Below are positions 35,101 through 42,954 of a DNA stretch of 47,492 bases, one piece after another; within the stretch, counting starts at the first letter, position 1, and every line of letters starts with the position of its first letter. The DNA is taken from assembly GCA_041580235.1 (NCBI GenBank), contig JBFGEG010000016.1:1-47492 (forward strand), given 5' to 3'. The DNA comes from JADFOJ01 sp041580235 (GTDB taxonomy: Bacteria > Planctomycetota > Phycisphaerae > Phycisphaerales > SM1A02). Below the pieces are notes generated by a model. The model saw only the letters and a list, made by a program, of their open reading frames with translations. It was not told the origin of the DNA and did not search any database. The position numbers and the translations under genes were made by a program.

Positions 35101-35820
35101 CGGCTCGCGATGCGGGGATTGCTGCCGGCGTTCGGCGGCGAGCCGGAGCCGGAGCTGGCCGAGGTGTACTACAACTGCGCGACCATCTACTCGACGCTCG
35201 GCATGGACGACGGCGCGATCCGGCTGCTCGAGGAGGCGATCCGACTTGCCCCGGACAACGCGATGGCCCTCAACAACCTCGGCTACACGCGGTTGGAGCT
35301 GGGGTACGCCGACGAGAGGACCGTCGCCTGCATCAAGCGGGCCCACCAGCTCGCCCCCGACGACAGCAACGTGCTCGACACGATCGGATGGCTGCGGTAC
35401 AAGCGCGGCCGGTTCGATGATGGTGCGGATTCTCCGGGAGCGCTGGGCCTGATTCAAAAATCACTGGATCAGGCGGGCGAGCCGAGCCCGGAGGTGCTCG
35501 ATCACCTCGGCGATACGCTGTGGCGTCTCGGCGACCCCGAGGGCGCCGTGGAGGCGTGGAGCAAGGCCGTGACACTCCTGCAGATCGACGGGCTGCGCGA
35601 CCAGATGGAGCAGCAGTTCGTCATGATTCAGGCTCGTAGCTGGGGTCTGATGGTGGCCGACCCCGGCGACCTGTATGATCGGCAGTACGGGGACCTGCTG
35701 AAACGCGCCGAGGAGAAGCTCCGCGAGGTGGACGCCGGGGGCGACCCCGCGGTGGCCCCGACGTTTGAGGAAATGGGCCTTAAGGAATCCATCGGAGACA
35801 TGGGCAATGGCCGGCCATAG
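32173..35820 (+). CDS. Giant TPR-repeat lipoprotein
   Basis: 1215 residues from GTG 32173, chosen because it yields a lipoprotein signal peptide (SVLRVLALGIAVLAALGC with lipobox ALGC); the frame is open upstream through the previous gene. After a Pro/Ala-rich stretch come many TPR units, clear at the N-terminal side (RNRHLVAITELEKALSLDPRSP, AAALFEELIELDPDDSE) and C-terminal side (CATIYSTLGMDDGAIRLLEEAIRLAPDNA, LDTIGWLRYKRGRFDDG, LDHLGDTLWRLGDPEGAVEAWSKAV). It is a periplasmic or outer-membrane-anchored protein-binding scaffold by prediction. Its 3' end overlaps the yebC start by 14 nt. Confidence 0.85.
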   Translation: MPSSSHSVLRVLALGIAVLAALGCASTGGDVRGIDPRLSAAENLQRQAAHEARSGPGSPPATPGLVAAPPGVGAALLAPPPVTDVAARLPLHAALAELVPPPAPRTPRAATPPPDDADRDGALRHYAKGRDAALRNRHLVAITELEKALSLDPRSPAILRQLARSYVAMGNDTRAAALFEELIELDPDDSETLFVLGLAATNRRDFARAASFLGRPRLAGAAFDHDPAAACLADFMLGSALKQLGYDRAWVELARAAVSDLGRLPGSTIYRFRYESLYRQRSEIWRSVGDAHCRLGEYLQALESYRNSAMLPNADPDALYARVIYANLAMGHRWGAQAALLEALAGDSPASEQDIRLCGYVAEHVGTTELLAEALVGMHSERPDDPTLVRAAALLLPRDEALGLLRSFLRRRPEDLDVLGQLLAWLGARDLRSAVSLTVGLVEDHPALGADYGDRLALVASAPGALLDAAESLPPSAARAVVLCRLLVSIGANGRAWSVCEQALEWWPQTQGLRLQQVDLAVRLEEPQLVEQALEGLEPFDDLETRLTRARARRALGQTELAVRNAAAAVEMAASSDEALVELAAAEVAHAENLRDPDGRLEHANRAVVAAREALALNPRRDAAYAVLLALHAPNALLGDRDRIAELRAQLAQENSSGSLAARLDAQEDAARGRYERALERLLIVCEADPADTEALELAVAVWAQAERTEDAIAWIEGRLKQRPADTALLEQLAALLVREDRAQEAIARISEVIEAAPAHDAARFVLETLYRREGRQDLAIDLAETRLLTRPHGLRRELGLAAAYAGAEMDEQAAARLEWVLQRAEIARYDQLVSALTVAGRLSDRDSRFHRLSLDFAQRTVTRFPDAPIQVYGSGLRALARLDLMDERFDELADRAVRHARGASAPSVQSADLWRQLAQALVDSGHPPAASRAVRARLLAPDAPLDPQSRTLLAIVALVGDAATGDVDASISLIERLAMRGLLPAFGGEPEPELAEVYYNCATIYSTLGMDDGAIRLLEEAIRLAPDNAMALNNLGYTRLELGYADERTVACIKRAHQLAPDDSNVLDTIGWLRYKRGRFDDGADSPGALGLIQKSLDQAGEPSPEVLDHLGDTLWRLGDPEGAVEAWSKAVTLLQIDGLRDQMEQQFVMIQARSWGLMVADPGDLYDRQYGDLLKRAEEKLREVDAGGDPAVAPTFEEMGLKESIGDMGNGRP

Positions 35821-36556
35821 CAAGTGGGCCAACATCAAGCATCGCAAGGCGCGGCAGGACGCGGTGAGGGGCAAGGCCTGGTCCAAGTGCAGCCGGGCCA
35901 TCATCGTGGCCGCCCGCCAGGGCGGGGGCGACCCTGAGTACAACCTGACCCTGCGCTATGCGATCGACGAGGCCAAGGCCGCCAACATGCCAAAGGACAC
36001 GATCGCCAAGGCCATCAAGCGAGGCACGGGCGAGACGGAGGGCGTGGCTTACGAGGAGGTCCGCTACGAGGGATACGGCCCCGGTGGGGTGGCGATGATC
36101 GTTGATTGCCTGACCGACAACCTCAACCGCGCCGCGGCCGAGATCCGCAAGATCTTCGAGAAGGGCGGGGGCAACCTCGGCAAGCCCGGAGCGGTCGCGT
36201 TCGGCTTCGAGCCCACGGGGCTCCTGCTGTTCGACGCGGCCAAGGCGAGCGAGGAGCAGCTCATGGAGGCCGCCCTGGAGGCGGGCGCCCAGGATGTCGT
36301 CGAGTCCGGCGGCGCGTGGGAGGTGACGTGCGAGCCGACGGACTTCCACTCGGTCAAGGAGGCCCTCACCGCCGCGGGGCTGGAGCCGGACTCGGCCGAG
36401 GTGACGATGCTGCCGCAGGCGACGGTTCCGTGTGACGAGCAGATGGCAGGCAAGGTCGTGCGGCTCATCGACGCCCTCGAGGACCAGGACGACGTTCAGA
36501 AGGTCTACCACAACGCCGAGATTCCCGAAGAGGTAATGGAGGAGACAGGCACGTAG
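35807..36556 (+). CDS. yebC: YebC/PmpR-family regulator
   Basis: 249 residues from ATG 35807, fixed by the invariant MAGHSKWANIKHRKARQDAVRGK. Other hallmarks are YNLTLRYAIDEAKAANMPKDTIAKAIKRGTGE, YEGYGPGGVAMIVDCLTDNLNRA and the DDVQKVYHN end. The family has been described as DNA-binding regulators and, for some members, as factors that help ribosomes on difficult (proline-rich) sequences. The start overlaps the TPR gene by 14 nt. Followed by a hairpin-forming octad repeat. Confidence 0.95.
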   Translation: MAGHSKWANIKHRKARQDAVRGKAWSKCSRAIIVAARQGGGDPEYNLTLRYAIDEAKAANMPKDTIAKAIKRGTGETEGVAYEEVRYEGYGPGGVAMIVDCLTDNLNRAAAEIRKIFEKGGGNLGKPGAVAFGFEPTGLLLFDAAKASEEQLMEAALEAGAQDVVESGGAWEVTCEPTDFHSVKEALTAAGLEPDSAEVTMLPQATVPCDEQMAGKVVRLIDALEDQDDVQKVYHNAEIPEEVMEETGT

Positions 36557-36624
36557 CCACGAAGGCACGCAGGCACGAAGTGCGAGAAGCCGCCTCAGCC
36601 TCCGTGCCTTCGTGTCTCTTCGCG
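36551..36624. repeat. Inverted 8-nt-period repeats between yebC and acylphosphatase
   Basis: On the left, ACGTAGCC, ACGAAGGC, ACGCAGGC, ACGAAGTG (36551-36582); on the right, CCTCAGCC, TCCGTGCC, TTCGTGTC, TCTTCGCG (36593-36624), ending at the acylphosphatase ATG. The arms are inverse complements (CACGAAGGCACG against CGTGCCTTCGTG) and would fold into a long hairpin. The yebC stop is encoded within the first unit. Confidence 0.75.
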
Positions 36625-36900
36625 ATGACCAAGACTCGCTACGACGTCACCTTTACGGGGCGGGTGCAGGGTGTGAATTTTCGCTGGACGACCTGCCGGG
36701 TGGCGGCGAAGTTCAAGGTGACCGGATGGGTGCGCAACGAGCCCGACGGCTCGGTTCGCTGCGTGGCCGAGGGAGAGCCGCCGGAGCTCGAAGCGTTCGT
36801 GGCGGCGGTGCAGGACGCCATGTCCGGCTTCATTCGGGACACGAAGGTCGAAGAAGCGGCCGCGTCGGGTGATCTGGAGGGGTTTGGCGTTCGATATTGA
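36625..36900 (+). CDS. acyP: Acylphosphatase
   Basis: 91 residues from ATG 36625; the frame is open upstream only through the octad repeat. FTGRVQGVNFRWTTCRVAAKFKVTGWVRNEPDGSVRCVAEGE is the acylphosphatase active-site block (Arg of VQGVxFR and Asn of VRNxPDGSV). VQGVNFR has Asn in place of the common Gly-Val-x-Phe pattern's variable position, which is allowed. It hydrolyses acyl phosphates. Confidence 0.95.
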   Translation: MTKTRYDVTFTGRVQGVNFRWTTCRVAAKFKVTGWVRNEPDGSVRCVAEGEPPELEAFVAAVQDAMSGFIRDTKVEEAAASGDLEGFGVRY

Positions 36901-36905
36901 AGAGA

Positions 36906-36926
36906 GCCATTAGCCATTAGGGGAAG
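36906..36926. repeat. Short heptad repeat after acyP
   Basis: GCCATTA, GCCATTA, then GGGGAAG, ending 6 bases before the GTG of the next gene. Two clear units plus a diverged third. Confidence 0.6.
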
Positions 36927-36932
36927 AGGCTC

Positions 36933-37415
36933 GTGAGAGTTCGGTCGTGCGTTGTCGTGTCGGTGATGCTGCTGGTGCTGGGGGGGTGTACGTCGATGGG
37001 GGAGACGTTCGAGCGGTATCCGGCGGACCAAGTGTGGAAAGCGATGGTCGCGGTGGCCAACAGCCCCGGCTACGACGACTGGAAGATCGCCGCCAACGAC
37101 GTGTGGGTCGATGAGTCAAAGCGTCGGATCGAGATCTACCGCGAGCTGCGGCGGGTGCTTCATCGCCACGACGCGCCGCCGCACCGCGAGGAGCGCACGT
37201 GGCGGTTCGAGGTCAAGCTGGAGCGGACCGACCCGCCCGAAGCATGGTTCACCAGCCGTGGCTTCGGCATGATCACCGAGGCGCGGGCCGAGTCGCGCCG
37301 GTACTTCACCGAGGTGTACGACATGCTGAGCGGGCTCTCGGACGTCATTGAGCCGGTTGAGTCGGGCGAGCCGCAAGCTCCGGAGTCGGAGGTCCGCTTC
37401 ACCGACCCGCAGTGA
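36933..37415 (+). CDS. Small lipoprotein of unknown function
   Basis: 160 residues from GTG 36933. Lipoprotein signal peptide VRSCVVVSVMLLVLGGC (lipobox LGGC), then a domain with YPADQVWKAMVAVANSPGYDDWKIAANDVWVDESKRRIEIYRELRR, TWRFEVKLERTDPPEAWFTSRG and RYFTEVYDMLSG. It resembles small planctomycete envelope lipoproteins but I cannot name a family. Same strand as acyP, 32 bp after it. Confidence 0.8.
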   Translation: MRVRSCVVVSVMLLVLGGCTSMGETFERYPADQVWKAMVAVANSPGYDDWKIAANDVWVDESKRRIEIYRELRRVLHRHDAPPHREERTWRFEVKLERTDPPEAWFTSRGFGMITEARAESRRYFTEVYDMLSGLSDVIEPVESGEPQAPESEVRFTDPQ

Positions 37416-37424
37416 CACGAACGC

Positions 37425-37493
37425 TATACTGTCCCCCCGGACGTGACGACCCTGCGTTGTTTGTCGCTCCGCGTCGAGTCACGCGAGAACAAC
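37425..37493 (+). promoter_or_regulatory. Possible -10 element and nested leader hairpin before isocitrate dehydrogenase
   Basis: TATACT at 37425-37430 is a good -10 match but has no clear -35 at the right distance. The 150-nt stretch that follows carries a nested hairpin, GTTGTT (37456-37461) with AACAAC (37488-37493), enclosing CTC(C)GCGT (37467-37474) with ACGCGAG (37481-37487). This would lie in the 5' leader of the idh mRNA. Confidence 0.3.
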
Positions 37494-37583
37494 ACGACCC
37501 GCCCGCCCGACATCGACGCATCGAGTTGCGGACAGACCCGCCGTGCTCTGTCCCTGGCCGATGACTGACTCCGAGCCTCCACA

Positions 37584-39824
37584 ATGACCGACACCCCCAC
37601 CATCATCTACACTCACACCGACGAAGCTCCGGCGCTTGCGACCTACGCGTTCCTGCCGGTCATCCGAACATTCACCGCCGGCACCGGCATCAACGTCGAG
37701 ACCCGCGACATCTCGCTCGCCGGGCGGATCATCGCCAGCTTCCCCGACAAGCTGACCGAGACGCAGCGCATCGACGACGCCCTGGCTGAACTGGGCCGGC
37801 TTGCTCGCACGCCGCAGGCGAACATCATCAAGCTGCCGAACATCAGCGCTTCGATCCCCCAGTTGAAGGCTGCCGTCGCGGAGTTGCGCACGCGCGGCTA
37901 CGACCTGCCGGACTACCCCCAGGAGCCGGGCAACGACGCCGAGCATCAGGTCAGGGCTCGCTACGACAAGGTCAAGGGCAGCGCCGTGAACCCGGTGCTT
38001 CGTGAAGGCAACTCGGATCGCCGGGCCCCCAAGGCCGTCAAGGAGTTTGCCCGACAGCACCCCCCCCGGATGGGCGTCTGGACCAGTGAGAGCAAGACGC
38101 ACGTGGCGAGCATGAGCGAGGGCGACTTCCGCGGCAACGAGAGGTCCCTCACGGTGGCCGAAGCCACCACCGCCCGGATCGAGCACGTCGGCGCCGACGG
38201 GGGCGTGACCGTCCTCAAGGATGACGTGGCGTTGGAGGCCGGCGAGGTCATCGACGGTACGTTCATGAGCCGCCGGTCCCTGGTCGAGTTCCTCGAGGCA
38301 CAGGTCGAGGATGCCCGGAGAAGCGGCGTGCTCTTTTCGCTGCATCTGAAGGCGACGATGATGAAGGTCTCCGACCCCATCATCTTCGGCCACGCGGTGC
38401 GTGTGTACTTCAAGCCGCTGTTCGAGAGGCACGGGGCCACCTTCGACCGGCTGGGCGTTGACGTCAGTCAGGGGTTCGGCGACCTGGTCGCGAAGATCGA
38501 GACCCTTCCGAGCGACCAGCGGGCGGCGATCGAGGCGGACATCCAGGCCGTCTTTGACCGCGGCCCCGACCTGGCAATGGTCGACTCGGATCGCGGGATC
38601 ACCAACCTGCACGTGCCAAGCGACATCATCATCGACGCGTCGATGCCCGTCGTGATTCGCGATTCGGGCTGCATGTGGAACAAGGACGGCACGCTTCAGG
38701 CGACCAAGGCGGTCATCCCCGATCGCTGCTACGCGGGCGTCTATCAGGTGATGATCGACTCCTGCAAGCAGCACGGCCAGTTCGACCCCAAGACCATGGG
38801 CAGCGTCTCGAACGTGGGCCTGATGGCCCAGAAGGCCGAGGAATACGGCTCGCATGACAAGACTTTCGAGGTTCCCGCCAATGGCACGATGCGTGTCGTC
38901 GACGCCGCCGGTAACGTGCTCCTGGAGCACACCGTCGAGGCGGGCGACATCTGGCGGGCCTGCCAGGCGAAGGACGAGCCGATCCGCGACTGGGTCAAGC
39001 TCGCGGTCACCCGGGCCAGGGCGACGGACACGCCGGCGGTCTTCTGGCTCGACGCGGACCGGGCACACGACGCACAGCTCATCGCCAAGGTCAACCGCTA
39101 CCTGACCGATCATGACACCGACGGCCTCGACATCCGTATCCTCCCGCCGGTCGAGGCCGCCCGATTCTCGGTCGAGCGGATGCGTGACGGCCATGACACG
39201 ATCTCGGTGACCGGCAACGTGCTGCGGGACTACCTCACCGATCTCTTCCCGATCCTCGAGGTCGGGACCAGTGCCCGGATGCTCTCCATCGTGCCGCTGC
39301 TGCAGGGCGGGGGCCTCTTCGAGACCGGCGCCGGCGGCTCGGCCCCCAAGCACGTCCAGCAGTTCGAGAAGGAGAACCATCTGCGTTGGGACTCTCTGGG
39401 TGAGTTCATGGCGCTCGCCGCGTCGTTCGAGCACCTCGCGGGCCGGTTCGACCACGCCCAGGCCCGTGTCATTGGTGCGGCGCTCGAGGACGCGACCGCC
39501 AAGTACCTGCTCAACGGCAAGACGCCGTCCCGCAAGCGCGGCGAGATCGACAACCGCGGCAGCCAGTTCTACCTGACCCTGTACTGGGCCCGGGCGCTGG
39601 CGGGTCAGACCGACGATCCCGACCTCGCCGCGCGGTTCGCCCCCCTCGCCAGGGAGCTGGCGGACAACGAGCAGACGATCACCGCCGAGCTCATCGACTG
39701 CCAGGGCAAGCCCATGGACATCGGCGGTTACTACCGGCCCGACCCGAAGCTGGCGTCGAAGGCGATGCGCCCCAGCGAGACGTTCAATGCGATCCTCGAA
39801 GGGACCATGGCCGAGAAAGTCTGA
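37584..39824 (+). CDS. icd: NADP-dependent isocitrate dehydrogenase, monomeric type
   Basis: 746 residues, the normal size of the monomeric (IDH-II) class, unrelated in length to the usual dimeric Icd of about 420. The start TDTPTIIYTHTDEAPALATYAFLPVIRTFTAG, the block LAGRIIASFPDKLTETQR, ANIIKLPNISASIPQL, DSGCMWNKDG and FEVPANGTMRVVD are all typical. It converts isocitrate to 2-oxoglutarate in the TCA cycle. It is the only central-carbon enzyme here and may have its own promoter; DUF4198 gene follows 24 bp later. Confidence 0.97.
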   Translation: MTDTPTIIYTHTDEAPALATYAFLPVIRTFTAGTGINVETRDISLAGRIIASFPDKLTETQRIDDALAELGRLARTPQANIIKLPNISASIPQLKAAVAELRTRGYDLPDYPQEPGNDAEHQVRARYDKVKGSAVNPVLREGNSDRRAPKAVKEFARQHPPRMGVWTSESKTHVASMSEGDFRGNERSLTVAEATTARIEHVGADGGVTVLKDDVALEAGEVIDGTFMSRRSLVEFLEAQVEDARRSGVLFSLHLKATMMKVSDPIIFGHAVRVYFKPLFERHGATFDRLGVDVSQGFGDLVAKIETLPSDQRAAIEADIQAVFDRGPDLAMVDSDRGITNLHVPSDIIIDASMPVVIRDSGCMWNKDGTLQATKAVIPDRCYAGVYQVMIDSCKQHGQFDPKTMGSVSNVGLMAQKAEEYGSHDKTFEVPANGTMRVVDAAGNVLLEHTVEAGDIWRACQAKDEPIRDWVKLAVTRARATDTPAVFWLDADRAHDAQLIAKVNRYLTDHDTDGLDIRILPPVEAARFSVERMRDGHDTISVTGNVLRDYLTDLFPILEVGTSARMLSIVPLLQGGGLFETGAGGSAPKHVQQFEKENHLRWDSLGEFMALAASFEHLAGRFDHAQARVIGAALEDATAKYLLNGKTPSRKRGEIDNRGSQFYLTLYWARALAGQTDDPDLAARFAPLARELADNEQTITAELIDCQGKPMDIGGYYRPDPKLASKAMRPSETFNAILEGTMAEKV

Positions 39825-39848
39825 TCAACGCAGTGCCGCCTCACACCT

Positions 39849-40685
39849 ATGGCAAACGGCCCGCAAACATCCAGGTCCTGTCTGATCATCGCCGCGGGTC
39901 TCGTGCTCGCCGCGTCAGGTGAGGCCTTCGCACACGATTCGTGGCTGGTCGCCTCCCGAAACGTCGCCGCCGGCGGTGAGACGATCCGGCTGGCCTTCAT
40001 CTCGGCCGAGACATTTCCCGTCGGCGAGACTGCGACGGACCCCGACCGCGTCGCGGAGTGGGTCGTCGCACACGGCCGCGGGCAGGACCGAGTGATGCCG
40101 TACGGCATCGAGGGCGCGGAGCTCGCGGCCCGCATCCACCCCAGCGATGCGGGGATGCACGTGGTCGGCCTGGCGCTGCAGCCGCGGTTCATCGAGATCG
40201 AGCCGGAGCACTTCGAGCACTACCTCGCCGACGAGGAAGCGACGGCCTCGCTCGCCGCCTATCGGCAACGCGACGACCCAACCCACCCCGGCCGCGAGTA
40301 CTACACCAAGCACGGCAAGACCTTCGTCGAGGTCGGCGACGTCTCGACCGACACGTCCTACCGGCAGCCGGTCGGCCACGCGATCGAGATCGTGCCCCTG
40401 TCCAACCCCTGCCGCTGGAACGCCGGCGACGAGGTGCTCGTCCGCGTGCTGCTGGAGGGCAAGCCGGCGCCGGGCCTGCGGGTGTCCACCGGACACGAGG
40501 GGCTGCCGGAGCACACCTACGTTGAGCACGTGCGGACCGACGACGACGGCGTGGCCCGCCTCACGCTCACGCGGCCCGGCCACTGGTTCGCACGCACCCA
40601 CGTGATCCGCCCCGTCGAGCTGCCCGACGCCGAGTGGGAGAGCTTCTGGGGCTCGATCACCTTTCGCGTCGCGGGCGATCGCTGA
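39849..40685 (+). CDS. DUF4198 periplasmic protein
   Basis: 278 residues. Signal peptide with cleavage after EAFA, so the mature protein starts HDSWLVASRN, the AHxxW-type start common in DUF4198 proteins, where it has been linked to metal (nickel or cobalt) uptake. The C-terminal part has VLVRVLLEGKPAPGLRVSTGHEG and TDDDGVARLTLTRPGHWFARTHVIRP, a beta-rich carboxypeptidase-regulatory-like fold. No metal transporter is adjacent. It converges with the STAS gene (10-bp gap). Confidence 0.85.
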   Translation: MANGPQTSRSCLIIAAGLVLAASGEAFAHDSWLVASRNVAAGGETIRLAFISAETFPVGETATDPDRVAEWVVAHGRGQDRVMPYGIEGAELAARIHPSDAGMHVVGLALQPRFIEIEPEHFEHYLADEEATASLAAYRQRDDPTHPGREYYTKHGKTFVEVGDVSTDTSYRQPVGHAIEIVPLSNPCRWNAGDEVLVRVLLEGKPAPGLRVSTGHEGLPEHTYVEHVRTDDDGVARLTLTRPGHWFARTHVIRPVELPDAEWESFWGSITFRVAGDR

Positions 40686-40695
40686 ACACGACCGC

Positions 40696-41163
40696 TCAGG
40701 CTGCCATGTTCCCGACGGCCTCCTTGAGGCTGTTGTAGATCTTGATGACCTTGTGCAGCTTGGTCATCTTGAGCAGGGCCTGCAGGTCGTCGCTGACGTT
40801 GGCCACGCAAAGTACGCCGCCATCCCTCTCGACGACCGCTCGCAACGCGATCAGCATCCCGAGAGCCGCCGATGAAAGATGATCGATGTTGCCGAGGTCG
40901 ACGACGACCTTGGGCGCAAGGCGTGCCTCGAGGAATTCATAGATCTGGTCGCCCAGCGTCTCGACCTCGTAGGCGTCGAGCGTCTTCGACTTGTCGATCA
41001 TGATCACGTGGACGTCGCGATCGACCGCCACGGAGAACTTCAGCTCCGGCTCCTCGCCGAAGAGGTCGTCAGACTCGTCATCAACGGGCTCGTCGATGTC
41101 GTGCGACTCCGACTCTTCGTACAGATCGGGGTCGTCGTAATCATGGTTCGGGTCGCCGCTCAT
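40696..41163 (-). CDS. STAS-domain protein with acidic N-terminal extension
   Basis: 155 residues from ATG 41163. The first 45 residues are very acidic (DYDDPDLYEESESHDIDEPVDDESDDLFGEE). The rest is a STAS/SpoIIAA domain: VHVIMIDKSKTLDAYEVETLGDQIYEFL, KVVVDLGNIDHLSSAALGMLIALRAVVERDG with the phosphorylatable Ser in HLSSAALG, and LCVANVSDDLQALLKMTKLHKVIKIY. No anti-sigma kinase or sigma factor is near. Divergent from the peptidase-like gene at 41484. Confidence 0.88.
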   Translation of the reverse strand: MSGDPNHDYDDPDLYEESESHDIDEPVDDESDDLFGEEPELKFSVAVDRDVHVIMIDKSKTLDAYEVETLGDQIYEFLEARLAPKVVVDLGNIDHLSSAALGMLIALRAVVERDGGVLCVANVSDDLQALLKMTKLHKVIKIYNSLKEAVGNMAA

Positions 41164-41483
41164 GGCCTGCCAGACACATCGACGAGGCGGCGGCGGCCCT
41201 TGATCGAAGTGACCGATATTCCCTGCCGGCCGGCCGTTTACCGGAGACCACCTCCGGACGATGGGCCGACGGCGACAAGTGCCGGTGCACGGCTCCCCCG
41301 GCCATTCGCAATATCGCCGGTGATTGTGCAGTCGATAACCGTCGGGCTGGCGCGGCTGTCTGCCGATCAAGGGCGTTTTCCGGGTGTCCGCGTGGGTGAC
41401 CGCCTGACCAGCGGCGAGCCAGCCAAGAAAAAAGCCCGGATCGTTGCGTCAGCCGCCCGCTCCGCGGCGCATCTTGAGGTGCG
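41164..41483. other. 320-bp divergent intergenic region
   Basis: Between two divergent genes, with no ORF I would trust. It holds a perfect inverted repeat CCGGAG-ACCAC-CTCCGG (41241-41257) and a GCAAT...ATTGTGC pair around 41308-41331, which could be operators or leader hairpins. No clear -10/-35 pair stands out. Confidence 0.4.
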
Positions 41484-42818
41484 ATGAGCATTGCTGCCTG
41501 GCTGGTCGTTCCGGGGCTTCTTGCGGTCTCCGACAATCCGTGCGGCCCGGTCATGGCCCGTGAGGTCTATGACGCGTTCACGCGGTTGGCCTCGCGCGAG
41601 CTGTGGCCGGGCTTCCACCCGGCCCAGACACCGGTGGCCATCTACGACGGGGAGCAGACGTGGCTCTTCGGTCACCCGGCGCCGCCGCCGGTTTTTGTCG
41701 AGGCCGAGGATGGGGCCGGCGGCCGGGTCTACCCCGGCCGCCACGAGAAGGTCCGGGCGAACTCCTCGGCCGTGATCGGCGAGGTGGCCGTGGGCACGTT
41801 CCTTCTGAACCCGCGTGACGAGCGTTCGGTGGACGAGCTGGCGGCCGTGATCGTGCACGAGACCTTTCACGTCTTTCAGGACGAGCAGCAGCCAGGCTGG
41901 ACCGCCGACGAGGGCGCGCTGATGGTCTATCCCGTCACCGACGCCGTGCTGCTGGCCCACCGGCGGTACGAGACCGAGGCCCTGCGCCGGGCGCTCGAGG
42001 CCCGCACCCGCGCCGAGACGGTCATCTGGATCAAGGCCGCGCTGGCCTACCGGGCCGGGCGGTTCGGTGAGCTGCCGGAGGAGACATCGAAGTACGAGCG
42101 GGGTATCGAGCTCCGCGAAGGGCTGGCCCAGTACGTCCAGCACAAGTCGATCGGCCGTCTCGGCGACACGACGTTGCCCGCCGACGGCTACCCGGCCGAA
42201 GACGTGAGGCAGCGGTGCTATGACACGGGCCAGGCCTGGGCCGTTCTGCTCGACCGGTTCGCGGCCGAGTGGCCGCGGCTCGTCAACGCCGACGGCGTGT
42301 GGCTCGACGAGCTGCTGGCCGAGTCGGTCAAGACCGTCGACGCGACGCCGGCCGTGCTCCCCCTCGAGGACAGGCACCGGGTGCAGACGCAGGCCCAGCG
42401 CGACGTCGAGGCCGTGCTCGCCGAGCGGACGCGGGCGAAGGACGCGTTTCTGGGGCAGGGGGGCTGGACCCTGCGGGTGATCGTCACCGACGGCGCCGAG
42501 CCGCTGTGGCCGTGGGGCTTCGACCCCATGAACGTGACGGCCCTCGGTGACGGGACGCTGCTGCACACGCGGTGGTTCAAGCTCGGCAACACCGTCGGCC
42601 GTATCGAGGTGCTCGACCGCAAGGGGATGACCATCCCCGCCGGCGACCATCCGATGTTCAACGGCGTCCGTGAGATCATCGTGACGGGCCTGCCCGCCGA
42701 GCCGGAGCTCTTTCCCGGCGACAACGAGCTCTACCTCGGCGCCGACGGCGTCAGCCTGCACTTCAAGGGGGCGTCGTCCGAGCGGCGCGACCGTGAGATC
42801 GTCGTCACCGTCAAGTAG
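41484..42818 (+). CDS. Secreted gluzincin-like zinc peptidase
   Basis: 444 residues. Signal-peptide-like start (MSIAAWLVVPGLLAVS). The motif H125-E126-T-F-H129 in AAVIVHETFHVFQDEQ, followed by E212 in REGLAQYVQHKS about 83 residues later, gives the HExxH...E zinc site of a gluzincin. The C-terminal third is beta-rich (LRVIVTDGAEPLWPWGFDPMNVTALGDGTLLHTRWFKLG). It differs from the gene at 2966, whose equivalent Glu is lost. Substrate unknown. Start codon has no strong Shine-Dalgarno. Confidence 0.8.
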   Translation: MSIAAWLVVPGLLAVSDNPCGPVMAREVYDAFTRLASRELWPGFHPAQTPVAIYDGEQTWLFGHPAPPPVFVEAEDGAGGRVYPGRHEKVRANSSAVIGEVAVGTFLLNPRDERSVDELAAVIVHETFHVFQDEQQPGWTADEGALMVYPVTDAVLLAHRRYETEALRRALEARTRAETVIWIKAALAYRAGRFGELPEETSKYERGIELREGLAQYVQHKSIGRLGDTTLPADGYPAEDVRQRCYDTGQAWAVLLDRFAAEWPRLVNADGVWLDELLAESVKTVDATPAVLPLEDRHRVQTQAQRDVEAVLAERTRAKDAFLGQGGWTLRVIVTDGAEPLWPWGFDPMNVTALGDGTLLHTRWFKLGNTVGRIEVLDRKGMTIPAGDHPMFNGVREIIVTGLPAEPELFPGDNELYLGADGVSLHFKGASSERRDREIVVTVK

Positions 42819-42954
42819 TTGTGCGGGTGAGGCGGTTCGTCAGGAACAGGCTGAGACCCCGGGTGTTTTTTTGCACAGAAAAGGCTAACAGTCCGGCGCC
42901 TTGGCCCATCTGTGGGATACTCGAGCGCAGTCGGTTACACACAGGAGACCCGCC

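Noticed and set aside
42819..42880. Terminator after the peptidase-like gene (T-run near 42870)
   Set aside because: The only symmetry before the T-run, ACCCCGGGT, has no room for a loop, so no stable hairpin.
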